Under the pieces are notes generated by a model. It was not told where the DNA came from and searched no databases. It saw only the letters and a program-made list of their open reading frames with translations. Shown here one piece after another: positions 47,432 through 59,197 of a DNA stretch of 64,000 nt. Positions within the stretch are counted from its first letter, which is position 1; every line of letters starts with the position of its first letter. The position numbers and the translations under genes were made by a program. The stretch is from Coprinopsis marcescibilis (lineage: Eukaryota; Basidiomycota; Agaricomycetes; Agaricales; Psathyrellaceae): the NCBI GenBank assembly GCA_004369085.1, contig ML210238.1:45762-109761 (forward strand), in the 5' to 3' direction.

Positions 47432-48784
47432 TCATTTCTTCACAAACCTACCAGCCCGATGCCAGAACAAATCCTCTTCGGGTTCATCGGGCATACCCCA
47501 CACTTGCTGCTCCTTCCAAGGCGAGTCCCGTCCGTCCTGCCTATACCCATCATTACCACCCTGAATCTCCACCTCCAGATTCTCAAAAACCAAATGCGTC
47601 GGCCGATCCAACCTGCACCCATCAAACGCAACCTGCCAAACCGGTGCCCAGAACTTTTGCCACCACGCCACGTCAGGCAGATGGCTCAAAACATGCTCGT
47701 AGAACAGGAACTGGCCGTTGGGTTTGAGCACGTCCCGCACGAGGTTGTGAATGGACTTGGAGGGGTTGGGGATGGTGCATAGCGTGAGGACTGAGATTAT
47801 GGTGTCGGCTTGGGTGTTTTCGAGGCCTTTGAGGATCGAGGCGGAGTCTTCTGCACCACAGGAGAGGATGGTGAACGACCCGTCGGATTCGTAAAAGCCT
47901 GCAGCATGGGCAGCAGCACGAATCTTGGGGTGCATGAGCTGGTTGGGTTCCAATGCGACGTATCGCGTAACCCGAGAACGATTGAGGTATTGGATGGTAT
48001 GGCCATGACCTGTAAAGTACAAAGTTTGTCATTATAGATATAAATATGTCGAGAGTGGTTGAGAATGAAGTAGCGCGGTCAGTCAGCGGGGTATCCATGT
48101 ACTTCCAATAGCAATCGAAGGCTTATAGCAATGAATTCAATAAGAATTAACCACTGACCTGCTCCAATATCCAGCACTACCCCCTCTGAATTCGGCGTAA
48201 TCAACTGTTCTTTCGCCGGCCTCCCCATCGTATCCGTCCCCTCTGCAAACCCACCCGCCCACACATGGGCCATAAACACCGCACTAATATCATTCGGCCT
48301 GAAGAGCAGCGTCGGGTCCTTGNNNNNNNNNNTCGCGTAACCCGAGAACGATTGAGGTATTGGATGGTATGGCCATGACCTGTAAAGTACAAAGTTTGTC
48401 ATTATAGATATAAATATGTCGAGAGTGGTTGAGAATGAAGTAGCGCGGTCAGTCAGCGGGGTATCCATGTACTTCCAATAGCAATCGAAGGCTTATAGCA
48501 ATGAATTCAATAAGAATTAACCACTGACCTGCTCCAATATCCAGCACTACCCCCTCTGAATTCGGCGTAATCAACTGTTCTTTCGCCGGCCTCCCCATCG
48601 TATCCGTCCCCTCTGCAAACCCACCCGCCCACACATGGGCCATAAACACCGCACTAATATCATTCGGCCTGAAGAGCAGCGTCGGGTCCTTGCGGATGGC
48701 GAGTAAAGTCGGAAATATGGCCACACGAACGGCGGTTATGATGCCGAAAAGGGGGGAGAATTTGAAAGCTGCAAATTTGAGCAT
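47432..48784 (-). CDS. SAM-dependent methyltransferase, METTL7-like, tandem copy 2 (spans the assembly gap)
   Basis: Exon 1 is 48784-48529 and exon 2 is 48009-47432, with the same lengths (256 and 578 nt) and phase as copy 1, giving 277 residues. Motif I is again DIGAGHGHTIQYL. The apparent intron is too long because it contains the N gap and a second copy of part of exon 1 and exon 2. If the duplicated 370 bases are collapsed, the intron becomes 149 nt (48380-48528 equivalent), close to the 140 nt of copy 1. Substitutions against copy 1 are few (for example GMPDEPEEDLFW against GKPDEPEENLFW), so the duplication is recent or homogenised. Confidence 0.82.
47963..48692. repeat. Exact 360-base direct repeat around a 10-base N gap
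   Basis: Bases 47963-48322 and 48333-48692 appear identical and flank the run of N at 48323-48332. Each copy carries the 5' end of methyltransferase exon 2, the intron and part of exon 1. Exact identity with ends abutting the gap points to unmerged overlapping contig ends, not biology. Confidence 0.85.
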
Positions 48785-49111
48785 GGTCGTGAATCAAGTA
48801 GTGAGGCTGTTATCGGACTCCGGGTTTGTATTCTAACATGGGAAAGATGACTCGAATGGATTTTGAAAGCGCAATCGGCGTCGCGGATCGTAAGGAACTT
48901 GCGGTACCGCTTCTAAACCGTGCACAGCATTGTTATCACGACAGAAATAGTACTTTGTAAGCGCCAATATTCCTGGACACAGTGGTCTTTCTGTGGCTGC
49001 CGTACTGGGGGTGCTCTGTATCAGGCCCGGTATGTGCTACAATATTATGACCCTGACTGGAAAATGACTCTAATGCACAGGGATAACACCGAGATATTGA
49101 TTCAAGTGCTA
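48785..49111. other. Intergenic region, no supported gene
   Basis: This is the promoter side of methyltransferase copy 2. Nothing else is seen. Confidence 0.4.
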
Positions 49112-49309
49112 TTAAAGTTTGTTCAAGATGTGTCGCAGAACCTCAATATGTCTAGATGGAGCTGTATCTAAGTGTTTTGTTCGCTTAACAGTCGCGCCTT
49201 TAGCAACAAGCTCCCTCCAAAAGGACGAGCAAAGGTTCTTCCCTGGCTCCACATTGAATCGACATCCCTGTTGGTGTGTCGAGGATCCCGAGGCAAGACT
49301 CACCCACAT
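49112..49309 (-). pseudogene. Decayed fragment of the P-loop GTPase family (3' end)
   Basis: The minus strand reads CSSFWRELVAKGATVKRTKH and RHIEVLRHILNKL. These match CLSFWRELIAGGAVVKRTQG and SGHVEVLRHILQSL at the end of the complete gene at 50865. The P-loop and switch regions are absent. Confidence 0.75.
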
Positions 49310-49420
49310 TGACTAGCATGAGACTCCTCTGGGGCTGAAATAGGGCACCGATCATCATTTTGTCTCAGTACTTTCATCCATGGTGTCATCCCTGCTCAAG
49401 ATTGTCGAGCCATATGCATC

Positions 49421-49464
49421 TCTTTATCTTTATCTTTATCTTTATCTTTGTCTTTATCATTATC
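49421..49464. repeat. Short tandem repeat, (TTTATC)n
   Basis: About seven imperfect TTTATC units follow each other, the last ones degraded (TTTGTC, ATTATC). Confidence 0.85.
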
Positions 49465-50279
49465 ATGTCAGTTTTGTGGTTTGTCCCTCTGGATTGGGGA
49501 ATGGTGCGCACGTTGCAGGGGCCTTTGCTCCTTGCACTTGCCCTCTTAGCATCCAATCCCCCGCTATTCGGATAAGATGGTGAGCAGGTAGCTATAAATA
49601 TGATCACCATAGGTTGTAGGGCAGTGGCATCACACTGTTTGTGGGTATGCAATTGGATGCGAATCGTGCCATATGGAGCTTTAAGAAGCTTATACGCGGT
49701 GGCATATGTGAGCATTTGGGATGATCATTATCATTCAAGAATATGATGGGGTATACTTGCGATAACCATTAAGATGTGAGAGAAAGACAAGCAACTCAAT
49801 CGGTAGACTGATCTCCAAGAATGCTACTCAAGTTGAGTTCCTCCATATTCCTACCTGTCGCATTCCACAGTATGACAGCCTATGTCTGCTCATATGATAA
49901 ATTATGTGTTGTTTCTACTCAACAAGGACACTATCGATAAGACACGAGCGAGGACTGACCAATGCCCATGAAAGATGAGGGCTCACGGGATCAAAGCGAA
50001 GGAAGGTTGGCCAAAGGTAGCAACATCAACTATCAGTATCGTAGTCAACAAGTATCAGTAATACATCTGTATCAATAACACGGTCCAACTGACATAGGAC
50101 ATTGGAAACCCAGATCTGCAGAATTGCGGCTTCTGTGTCTATGTTATCCTGTAGTCAGTGTTACTTTTCAACGTCTACAGTCTAGTTTGTCGCCCTCCCA
50201 GAGGTTTCTAGGCGAATATATATCCGATCCTGGTGTTTGCGCAGTATGATACACACGGTCAACACACATGACTCTCCCT
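49465..50279. other. Intergenic region, no supported gene
   Basis: A/T-rich sequence between GTPase relics. No gene, RNA or clear repeat is seen. Confidence 0.4.
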
Positions 50280-50425
50280 TTCGACCACGACTCTCGCAGC
50301 TCAGCTGATGGCTGTTGGGCATGCATGCAGGGGAATACAGATGGCTTGGCAAACTTGCCACATGCGTGGCACAGCTTCTTCAGCGGGCGCTTAATATTTT
50401 CTACTTGCGAACATAATACATCGGC
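50280..50425 (-). pseudogene. Second relic related to the 46960 fragment
   Basis: The block 50341-50410 matches 46949-47020 in DNA (shared GATGGCTTGGCA, GGCACAGCTTCT and GGGCGCTTAAT). The minus reading is ENIKRPLKKLCHACGKFA next to EIIKRPLQKLCRARGNGA. It is a repeated decayed unit near the complete GTPase gene; its assignment to the family rests on the first fragment. Confidence 0.4.
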
Positions 50426-50864
50426 ATTGGCGTACAAAAGGAGCCCAAATAGCCCCCCATTATCGTAGAGATAATAGATTAGGCTAATATACGGATGGCT
50501 TAGAGATTGCTTGATGATAATTATGTGTTGTGAAAATGTTTAAACAGCAAATGATAGCATAGTCAATAACAATGTCAGAGGCACAATCAGAAGGAAGCAC
50601 GGTGAGTAAAAATGCCAAGGACAGATTCAAATGAAAGCACAGTGAATAAACAATGCAGATGCAAAAACAACGAGTACATAGAGTAAAAATGTGAGCTACG
50701 GTTCTAGGTAGATGAGGCTTGAAGCCGTTCACGGCGGGACAACCTGGGGGTTGGTCTGTGTCAAGCCCGATCTATAATATAATGTAAGTGGCCATACTGT
50801 CTGAGTATCAATAAGCACACTGTAATACTTGATGGTACTGACCATTAGGGCTATAAACACATAT
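50426..50864. other. Intergenic region, no supported gene
   Basis: A/T-rich 3' flank of the GTPase gene. Nothing else is seen. Confidence 0.4.
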
Positions 50865-51726
50865 TCAGGTTCTCAAGCTCTGGAGGATGTGTCGGAGAAC
50901 CTCAACATGTCCGGACGGAGCTGGACCCGACAAGCCCTGTGTTCGTTTGACAACGGCGCCTCCAGCGATAAGCTCTCTCCAAAAGGAGAGGCAAAGTTCT
51001 TCCTCTCGCTTAACGCCGGCTTCTAGCTTTACCTCATCCCAAGCTGCCGTGACAAGCACCACGCGTTGAAATGAGTTAGATCCGCCAAACATCCTCTCAA
51101 AGTGGGCCACGCCGACTCGAGCGCCCCCGTTGACGAGATTCAGGGATATGTCACACATGTAAACCACTCCCCCTAATGTGGATCCTCTCATGTACCTAGA
51201 AAGCAAGTTAGTTGTCTGGTATTGCTGCGTGTACGGGTCTGCACTCTGTGCTTACTGTTTATTTACCCATTCTGTGATTTGGGCCAGGATATCAAAATCT
51301 CCGATCCCCGTGTCGAATCCCGGGGTATCAACCAGTACGACACGTCGGGAATCAAGATCAGCCTCATACTCAGAGGCGAGTTCGTTGGGCAACCGAATGA
51401 CATACATGCGTATATCCCTCGTACCAGGCTGAAGTGTGTGTCCGACCTTCGCAGAGGTACCCCCTTCAACGTCGAATGCATTTATAAACTGGAGAAGTCG
51501 GATGGTCAATACATATACATCGATGAGGCCTCCTTGGAGTTTGCGACTCACAGAACTCTTGCCAGCGCCAGTAACGCCCATTATACTAAAGTGTCGGGTT
51601 CAAACACTGTCGAATTCGAGTCAATTAGAACAAAACTCTGCCGACGTACGGGATGATAATATATCCAGCTTCTCGTCGCCAAAAGTCGCACTTAAACAAC
51701 TTCAGAATCTTAAACAGTTGTTTCAT
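50865..51726 (-). CDS. P-loop GTPase (AIG1/Era-like G domain), copy 1
   Basis: The start at 51726 gives MKQLFKILKLFKCDFWRREA. Four exons join in frame: the first ends near 51651, the second holds the P-loop IMGVTGAGKSS, the third continues FINAFDVEGG, and the fourth starts near 51190. G1 is GVTGAGKSS, G3 is VVLVDTPGFDTG (DxPG). Between them lies KVGHTLQPGTRDIRMYVI, whose Thr is the probable G2. After G3 come GGVVYMCDISLNLVNGGARV and FQRVVLVTAAWDEV, where the usual N/TKxD (G4) is replaced by TAAWDE. The C-terminus is short. Such small GTPases are expanded in Agaricomycetes and resemble immunity-type GTPases, but a role here is only inferred. Confidence 0.78.
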
Positions 51727-51821
51727 GATTGTCTTGTGCGATGCGGGGAACCAAAGGTAAAAGTCACGGCACACTGATTAGCGCAGAGTTTGGCTAGAAA
51801 GGTGACTGCTGCAGAGGTATC

Positions 51822-51868
51822 GATCCTATTCTGGGGGTAAAACAGCTCGAAGAGAGAGCTCTTTATAG
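51822..51868 (-). promoter_or_regulatory. Core promoter of GTPase copy 1 (TATA-like box plus conserved start-site block)
   Basis: On the minus strand a TATA-like CTATAAAG (51861-51868) lies about 35 bases before the block AGAATAGGATC (51822-51832), which is itself about 100 bases before the ATG. The same two elements with similar spacing precede copy 2 at 60059. Confidence 0.5.
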
Positions 51869-53287
51869 TGACTGCGGAGTAATGCGACTCTCCGAAACTC
51901 CCATTAATATTTAACAGGTTGCAGCCAAGCACATCCCCAAAAGCGTGCAAGTAAGAACACAGCCCATGTACTGTAATCATTCAAACTAACACGTTGCCCT
52001 CTCGGCGACCTTCGGATCGCCATCTAAATTATCCTGGTCAGTGTAAATCTACTTACTGGTCACGGATGCTTGGACCGCCATTGGAAATTAATGACATGGC
52101 GCGGGTAGTGTCGTCAAGCCGCCCGTCCGCACTGAGTAGGAATTGCCAAGTGAGCTCTGAGAAGCATGCAAGGTCAGCACTCAAGTTGGTTATCTCATCC
52201 TTGTCTTGAAAGACTGCAGTGTGATTTGAATTTTAACCACCTACTCAATCAATCCTGTTCCCGCTAGTCCTCCCAGGCGCTCTCGAATGGATATCTTCAA
52301 AGGCTTGATGAATCACAAAAGAGGTCAACAAGGTAGCTGCATGCTGCATGATGAAGGCCTTTCAATGCGATGTGCATGGAAACGGGGGTGCCACTCAAAC
52401 TGAAAAAAAAATTGCGTTCCAACTTCTAAGCCGGACTCCTTGGGAACGAGTCAGGGAACTGGATCCTGATAAGTCAGATATCATACATAGAGTCTCCACA
52501 ATGAATGTCGATCGAATGGACGACAACGTCGGTATCCTCGTGCCCACTATGAGGCTCGCCGAGCCTGTTGGGGCCCACATGTGACATGAACGAGCTTTCG
52601 GAGTGGACTGCGAATTCGGAGCTCCGAGCAACAAATCGATGTGGGTGCTCACGGGAGGTGATAACAAACGGCGTAAATTTCCACACAACATTCAGAACCA
52701 AGCATGATGTAAATAATTGAGATTGAGATGGAAGTCATGCAAGTCGCAAGCTGATTTCACGATACTGCCGAGTCTCCGCACAGCACCCAGAGGGCTCTGC
52801 TAGAGGCTGGGCATACCGAGCGTACGATTTCCAAACATGTCCACCAGAGGTGTCAAATTTGAACCTCCGAGGACTCCTATATATGTAGTTGATTGGCTGA
52901 GTCAAATCTTTGACCTGGAAGTACATCTCAAGCCTCTGTTCAGGGCCTAAATACCAATACCTAGAGTCCACCCTATCCGCCAACCTTTCGTAATTCCACC
53001 ATCACTATTCGGTTTTGATGCAGCCTCAACTGCTATTTGTCTTGATCTTAATGTGAAGCTCGTTTTCAAACGGCATAATATTTAACTGCAACCCAGGTCG
53101 CTGCGTACCCCCGTGGAGCACGCTACGTAGTACTAAACTACACAAAGCCTAACCAAGTGAAAACAGTATTGAAATAATGTATCGTGATAACGCTGTGTTC
53201 AACAGTCAAACGAGAGCCTCATAATGAATAGCGAGGCTAGTAATAGTCGTAACAGTGTTTCTGGGCCCTTGATACCCAAAAGCCACC
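51869..53287. other. Intergenic region, no supported gene
   Basis: About 1.4 kb. Open frames near 52348-52691 overlap on both strands and have no family signature. The last part is 3' flank of DUF6534 copy 2. Confidence 0.4.
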
Positions 53288-55511
53288 TCATCTATCAGCA
53301 ACGACCACCGTCTTTGTAACATTCACAACCGGTGCGCCGGGTACACCCCCCTGAGCCCCCCTCTTCCCCCCCATATCATCCATCTCCATGTCCAACGACT
53401 CCGCATCATACGACCTCTTCCCTCCAGCCCTCCCATACCCCTTCCCCAGCCCACCCGGAGTACCAATAATCCCACCGAGCACCATCACGCTCTGTGGGTA
53501 CACCTCCGGTACCTTGCCACTCGGAGCCGCAATAAAGCCATCCTCCCCATTATGTCCCGTGCTGAAGCTGGCATAGTGCGTGTTGGACTCTTTCACGCTC
53601 CCGGAGGTCTTAACCTGCAGAAAGCTGAGCCCGCGGGGCTGGCTGTGCAGGTGGGTGTCGTTGAAGGAGCTGATGTTTCCGCCGCTGAGCCCTGAGATAA
53701 CGCCGTTGGCGTTGGTGTCGCGGAGGTGCGAGCGGGCGTTGAGCCTGTGGGCGATATGTCGATGAGTTTTCTGGCACCCTCGCGTAGTGATAGGACTTAC
53801 ATGGCGAAGAACGTATTGGCGTAGAGCTTGGTCACGTTCATATGGAAGGCGAACCTAAGACATGGGTGTCAACTTGAATCCTCCCTCACCTATCACGGTA
53901 ATAAAGTACTCACCATGCCAAGTGACTAGGCGCCGCATAGAACGTGATGAGTAACAAGGCCTGTATGAGCGTAACAAGCGCGCCTCGCTGGATCGTGAAC
54001 TGCACAAGCTTCGAGAGCAAATTGTTCGTCCTAACCGCATCATCAGCCCCAAAGCGTTCTCTCAACTCTGACCGAGCCACGTGTGTACCCACCTGGGAAT
54101 ATCCGACTTGGAGTCGGAAAGGAACATGCACATCGCAACAGTCGCGAGGACATCCGTAACCGCCGCTGCACCTTTCGCTATTCCAAACATCCCCTAGCCT
54201 CTGAGTCAGCTCATGGCGAGTCTAAGAGATATAAAGGAGCCCTACAGCAAATATATGGTTCCGATTTGACAAGACAGCGTGATTGAACTTGAACATTGCG
54301 CCTACGCACGCGATACCTCCAGCCGCTCCAATGATGGTCCCAGCGAGCTAATACCCCATCCAGCTCTCATACTCTCCTACAGACGACGAACATAAAACTC
54401 ACAATAAGCACTATGATTGTCCAATTCCCCTTTCCCATCCTCCGAACTGGGGTCAAAAGCTGTTAAGCCTTTCTGATCAAGAATGCAAACAGCGCTGGAC
54501 GTTACCTGCGACCAGCTGATGCACAAAGTAGAGTTGGGAGCTAGGGGAAGGAAAAACTTTGGATTAGCTTCAAATAGATCCCCGAGCAGCGCGAAAGCTA
54601 AGGAAGCGCCTTGCACCCTCTAAATCGGGACTTACATCATTGTTATCAGCGTCGAGAGGAGACATTCCACTGTTACTTCCCTGTGAGCGCGGGGGTGTTA
54701 GTGAGATGGTCAGGAGGATATCTGAGATACCGGCGCATGCAATCTGGGAGATTTGACTCGGACCCCCCGATGCCGTTACGAGCACACAGGATGGCACCAC
54801 TAGCAGCGCCGCCTTACGCGAAAGAGCCCAGTGAAAAAACTTACGGAATAAGAGTGCCAAACGGTGCAAAAGACCCGAACTCTGGTATCTGCAACCATGC
54901 AAGTAATGCTTATATCAGTTGACCGTGTTACCCTGGGGCAAATCTCCGCGACGTACGAGGTAGTAGTAGATGGAGTAGGCGATTAGCGCGGAGGAGGCGA
55001 GATCGAAGAGCCTGACGGGAGATGTGCGGTATCATTCAGAACAGCGGCGTCAGCCCGATGTTCAAATTTTGCGATAGGCGAAGAAGAGCGCGCTTACAGC
55101 ATGGTTAACGCCTTGTGGTATGAATCAAGCCCATCAGTATTCAGTTTCCAGATCCGGGTGTGCATAGGAGGAGCGACATTTGTGAGCACAGCGCAGGATG
55201 GACTTGGAGCGGGAGCCGGGGGCTTACCGTCCAACGCACGAACGGCTTGTCTTTGTGTGCGGGGAAGTAGACATAGGCTTGCACGATGGTTATGCCTCCC
55301 AAGCTAGCGAGCACAAATCGCATGATGATAAGTATCAGGGTTCAGAGCAAAGGCAAGAGATAAGCGAGAAGTCGAAGCGGAGGATTGACATACGTGATTG
55401 AAGCGACGAATCCTAGGCACACCCGTTAGCATCATAGAACGCACATTCAAGGCGGACCTGGTCCTTACCCCAGAACAGAGGAGCGAAAATCGAGTCCTGG
55501 AACTGCACCAT
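53288..55511 (-). CDS. DUF6534-type multi-pass membrane protein, copy 2
   Basis: This is a many-exon gene starting MVQFQDSIFAPLFWGFVAS at 55511. It shares with copy 1 the first-helix segment LGGITIVQAYVYFPAHKDK, then MFKFNHAVLSNRNHIF, VTDVLATVAMCMFLSDSKSD, NNLLSKLVQFTIQRGALVTL and FYAAPSHLAWFAFHMNVTKL followed by YANTFF. The exon order and lengths agree. The C-terminal tail (53288-53750) is polar with Gly-rich repeats (GGIIGTPGGLGKGYGRAGG) and ends VNVTKTVVVADR; it has diverged fully from that of copy 1. Function is unknown; the family is basidiomycete-specific as far as I know. Confidence 0.76.
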
Positions 55512-56582
55512 TCTACCAAGTGTTGGCCTATGGGACAGTGGTATCGGAAGGAAGAGTGGAAAGAGGGAGGCGACGAACGATAGTACTCGGGTTCGTGAAC
55601 TCTGTCTTATATTAGTATTACAGCAGCACATGAGGCCAATACCTCACCACAGCTCTAAGTAGCTCTATACGGGGGCCCTCCTCACCAACATCAGATGACT
55701 ACCATCCCCATCCAGATTGGGAAGCGAACGGTCACTGATGGTCGTCAACTTCTTATTTTGTGTTGCAAGTTGAAACATTTGTACGGTAGATACACTTAAT
55801 GAGGAACCGATAGATTGCTTGATGATTGTCGGTCTTTCTCTGCTGCACCAATCCGAGCTTCTCCTTCCATCTATCGCTTGTGCAAGAAGACCGGTGGCAG
55901 CATCAGAACTAACGAAGTTCTGCCGAACTGGGGGCATGGACGAGATGATTGACATACGAGGTGCCCATTTAGCACCAGGCTGAGCCAGGATGTCGCATCT
56001 ATGACGTCCGAGCCCCCCAGGGCCATTTATACTTTGAACAAACACCATTTGGTGACCACCACCACGACAAACTTGGAGCGTCTGGACGGCATCTGGAACT
56101 TGCGGGAAGATACTTGCAGCGCTTTTAGACTGGACCTCTTAAACAGATGGCCTATTATTGTTATTGCCAAAGGTCAAATCTGGGAACTTGCCAGAAATGG
56201 GCTGCCTCGCACATAGACCATCATGAGGTCCCAGCGCGCCACTGCTCGCCGCGAGGGTCGTGAAATCGCTTGTCGGTATAGAGCATAGCGCACCAAAGGG
56301 GTCTCCAATATGGCTAACGACAGAAGGAAGCGAAAGGGCATCAACAGTTTCAGAAGACCACTCTGTGTGGTGGTGGTGCTTGTCGATCCATATCAACCCC
56401 ACTCCTGCCTACCTGGCAGGCCTTTGCAACAGTAACAACATACACATTGCATCCGTTCCTGCCTGTAGGTGCAGCTCTCGCGAAGTTTTTTGTTCGACGA
56501 AGAAAAAACGGATAATTGATTCTTCTCCTGATAACGTCAGCGAGTATGCTATTAGGTGCAGGAAACGAGGGAAAAAAAGAGT
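55512..56582. other. Intergenic region, no supported gene
   Basis: Promoter side of DUF6534 copy 2, then about 900 bases without a recognisable gene or repeat. Confidence 0.4.
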
Positions 56583-56691
56583 TGACAAGAGTGGGATTTG
56601 AACCCACGCGGGAATACTCCCATGAGAAACCCCTGATCAGGGCAAGCTGTTCGCTTGAGTCACACGCCATAGACCGCTCGGCCATCTTGCC
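56583..56691 (-). tRNA. tRNA-Leu (anticodon CAA) with intron
   Basis: The minus strand folds as a class II tRNA. The acceptor strands GGCAAGA and TCTTGTC pair over 7 bp (one G-U), and the discriminator base is A. The D arm is TGGCCGAGCGGTCTATGGC, the typical Leu form. The anticodon stem is TGTGA/TCATG, the loop holds CAA, and an intron of about 27 nt follows position 37. The intron segment GCTTG can pair with the anticodon region CAAGC, as in other intron-containing tRNA-Leu(CAA). A long variable arm (GGGAGTATTCCC) and the T arm GTGGG-TTCAAAT-CCCAC complete it. Confidence 0.93.
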
Positions 56692-57278
56692 TCTGAACTT
56701 ATCTTCGCCAATGACATCCAAGCTGAACGACGCTAAGCGGACCCGCGGCGATGTGGGCATGGGCAGAACGGACTCTTGAAGCCGACGGGTGCCATTCCTT
56801 CCTCCCATTCCATTCTACCCGACTTCTGTAATATCTCTCTCTCTCACGATCAGACCATGGCCTGTTCACACGTTAATACTAATGGTGCACGGTATGTATA
56901 ACCCAAGCACAAGCCTCTGAACTCGGAGGCTCGAGGTCACTGAACATTGGAGTACTGCCCAGAGCCTAGTATGACACCAAACATGGTGCTCGTTGGGATG
57001 ACTCGAGCGCTGGCGTGGGTGCTCGCCTGACTCCATTTCGTAGTAAGTATCTCAACACCTTTCTGGGGGGCGGTAAAAGTACTCATCCAGGACGCAAAAG
57101 CGCCGCAGAATGCACCTCGTTCCACGCTCTCACTCTCGCCGATTCTTCAGCAAACTCGAGAGGTGCAAGAGGGACATGGGTACGGCCACAGACTACGATG
57201 CGGGTACTAGTACCACGGCGCAGTTATCTGTCTGTGTGCTACATCTACATCCAATTTTATTTTCATTCATGGCACCAT
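56692..57278. other. Intergenic region, no supported gene
   Basis: Region between the tRNA and the start of membrane protein copy 2. A C/T-rich stretch at 56815-56850 is seen; nothing else. Confidence 0.4.
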
Positions 57279-58576
57279 ATGCATATCCAGGACCACACCA
57301 CCGTCACCCTCGCGCAGGTCTACCACGTCCTCACATACCTATCCCTAGTGCTCATGCTCCTGGCCTTCCTCGCAAACCTCACCCTCGTCGCCTTCAAGCC
57401 GTTCTCCGAGTGGTACAACTGCTGCGCGACCTTTATCGTCCTACATGCAAAGGCGCTGTGCTTCGCGTTGGCGGCGGCGCAGCATGCGTGTTCTACAGTG
57501 TGAGTGCGTCCTTTCTCCGCTTCTTGTGCCTTGAGCGCCCTGCGGTCTCCTGGAGAACCGGTCTCTGATGACGCCCCTTCTGGTACATAGCGCCACCTTG
57601 ACTATTTCGGCACTCATCTTATGGGCACAGGAGAATCCCTGCGCTTGCTGATTCGGGCACTCGACTGACTTGGTATCTATGTATCCAGTCCATTCTCGCG
57701 ATCAAATTCCACTCACCGCCGAGATCGTCTGTGAGGGCAAGGGTTGAAACGTTCGCGATGGTACGTTCCGTGGATCCTACAGCCCGTCATGATTACGTTC
57801 TTTGCCGCGGTTCGTATAGTCCAACTTTGCCGTTAATCAACACCGCCTCGTTAAGTAATCCAAACGAAATCGACATCTCAAGCACCGGAACGAGCTGCTA
57901 TCTCGATAACCCAAAATTGTACATACAGCCTTATCGTTTTCGGCCGCAGTACGTTAGCTAACGAGGACTGCGCCTTGATTTATGTCTTATTTATGCAGGG
58001 TGCTGTTCTCGTCGCTCTCCTATGCCAGAGCAATGCTTATCGCGGCGTCTCTAGGCGGTAAGTTGACACCGCGTTCGAAATAAACAAGCATTGCATGACA
58101 TGGACAGCATACGTATGCTACACCCTCTACTGCAGCCGGGTGTCTTTGAGAGAAGCCGGCGCGGAGGTGCAGAACTTGAGGTCGACGAGCCTCCGGTTCA
58201 GTCTGTTGGCAGGTGAGATTTTCTTCCCAACCGGGTAGGTCCCTTTCGGATCTCCTGTCAGATAAGAGGTGTGGTCGTTGACGGGTTTGCGGTGGTTGTG
58301 TGTAGGGCTACGCTGGTCTTTCAGATCTTGTCGCCGGGGTATATGAGGACCAGCATGATTTTCGATGTGTCCAGGGCCGTCTGTGAGTACATACAATTCG
58401 TTGATTTATCTGTATCTATGTCGGTTGTTGATTGGACTTTTGTATTTTGGATGGGGACAGTGAAGCTTTTAGGGGGTGTATGTTTTTTCGCGCGGAAGGA
58501 TATTTTGATGGCGTGGTTGGGAGTTTTGCGTAGGGTGTGTTGGATAGGTCGCGTATGGTCGAGACGCGGTGGATAG
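57279..58576 (+). CDS. Multi-pass membrane protein, family A copy 2 (unknown function)
   Basis: This is a split gene whose first exon reads MHIQDHTTVTLAQVYHVLTY, then a hydrophobic stretch (LSLVLMLLAFLANLTLVAF) and FKPFSEWYNCCATFIVL. The minus-strand gene at 34901-36467 has TRPFIEWYSSCVASIILAL at the same place. Later exons give SRVSLREAGAEVQNLRSTSL, then FQILSPGYMRTSMIFDVS, and the last exon VCFFARKDILMAWLGVLRRV, which parallels LLFFTQKDIIYAWLDVFRKV of copy 1. The protein stops shortly after that helix, so the charged tail of copy 1 is missing. Middle exons around 57.6-58.1 kb are poorly resolved and may contain damage. No known family was recognised. Confidence 0.55.
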
Positions 58577-59197
58577 GAGTCAGTCGGCGCGTGGTGGTAG
58601 TGGGACTGATGCATGTAACTTGGTATGAATTATAATAATTTTGAATGGAGTTTTTGCTGCTGGCGCTAGACTGCGCGACATCGACGGACGCTCAACACAA
58701 CGTTAAAGGTAAAGGTTAAGAACCGGGATGTGTCCTCACTTTATTTGTTTTCGTTGGACACAAAGGAAAGACATGACACGCTTATTCTGTAAATCCAATT
58801 TAGCACAGGACTTGAGGGCGCAGGAATTGCCAAGGAAAAAAGCCTGCAGACATGCTGTTTTATCACACTACAAGCCAGTGTCATTTTGACCATTTACTGC
58901 TGTGCGAATTATGCTGTGCAAGAAGCACTGTAATAATTGTATTCCACGGACTGAGGTGCGGTGGAAGTTATCTTTAATTTGCTTTCTATAGAAAGTCTCG
59001 TCGTAACAAGTATTTTTTATTGTTTCTCATCGGTGCGCATGCCCAATGCCACTCATCACAGCACCGTTGAGAATAATAAATTATTATGTAACTGGTATAA
59101 ATAGGAGACGCGGGAAGAGGATAATGTGGTGCGATCATTACATGTATACGTATTCCAACGATTCCATTTGGGTTACATGGTGGACCAGGTTATGTGG
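58577..59197. other. Intergenic region, no supported gene
   Basis: A/T-rich 3' flank of two convergent genes. No feature is supported. Confidence 0.4.

Noticed and set aside
48333..48692. A genuine local tandem duplication of part of the methyltransferase gene
   Set aside because: The two copies read as exactly identical and end at the run of N, which fits an unmerged contig overlap much better.
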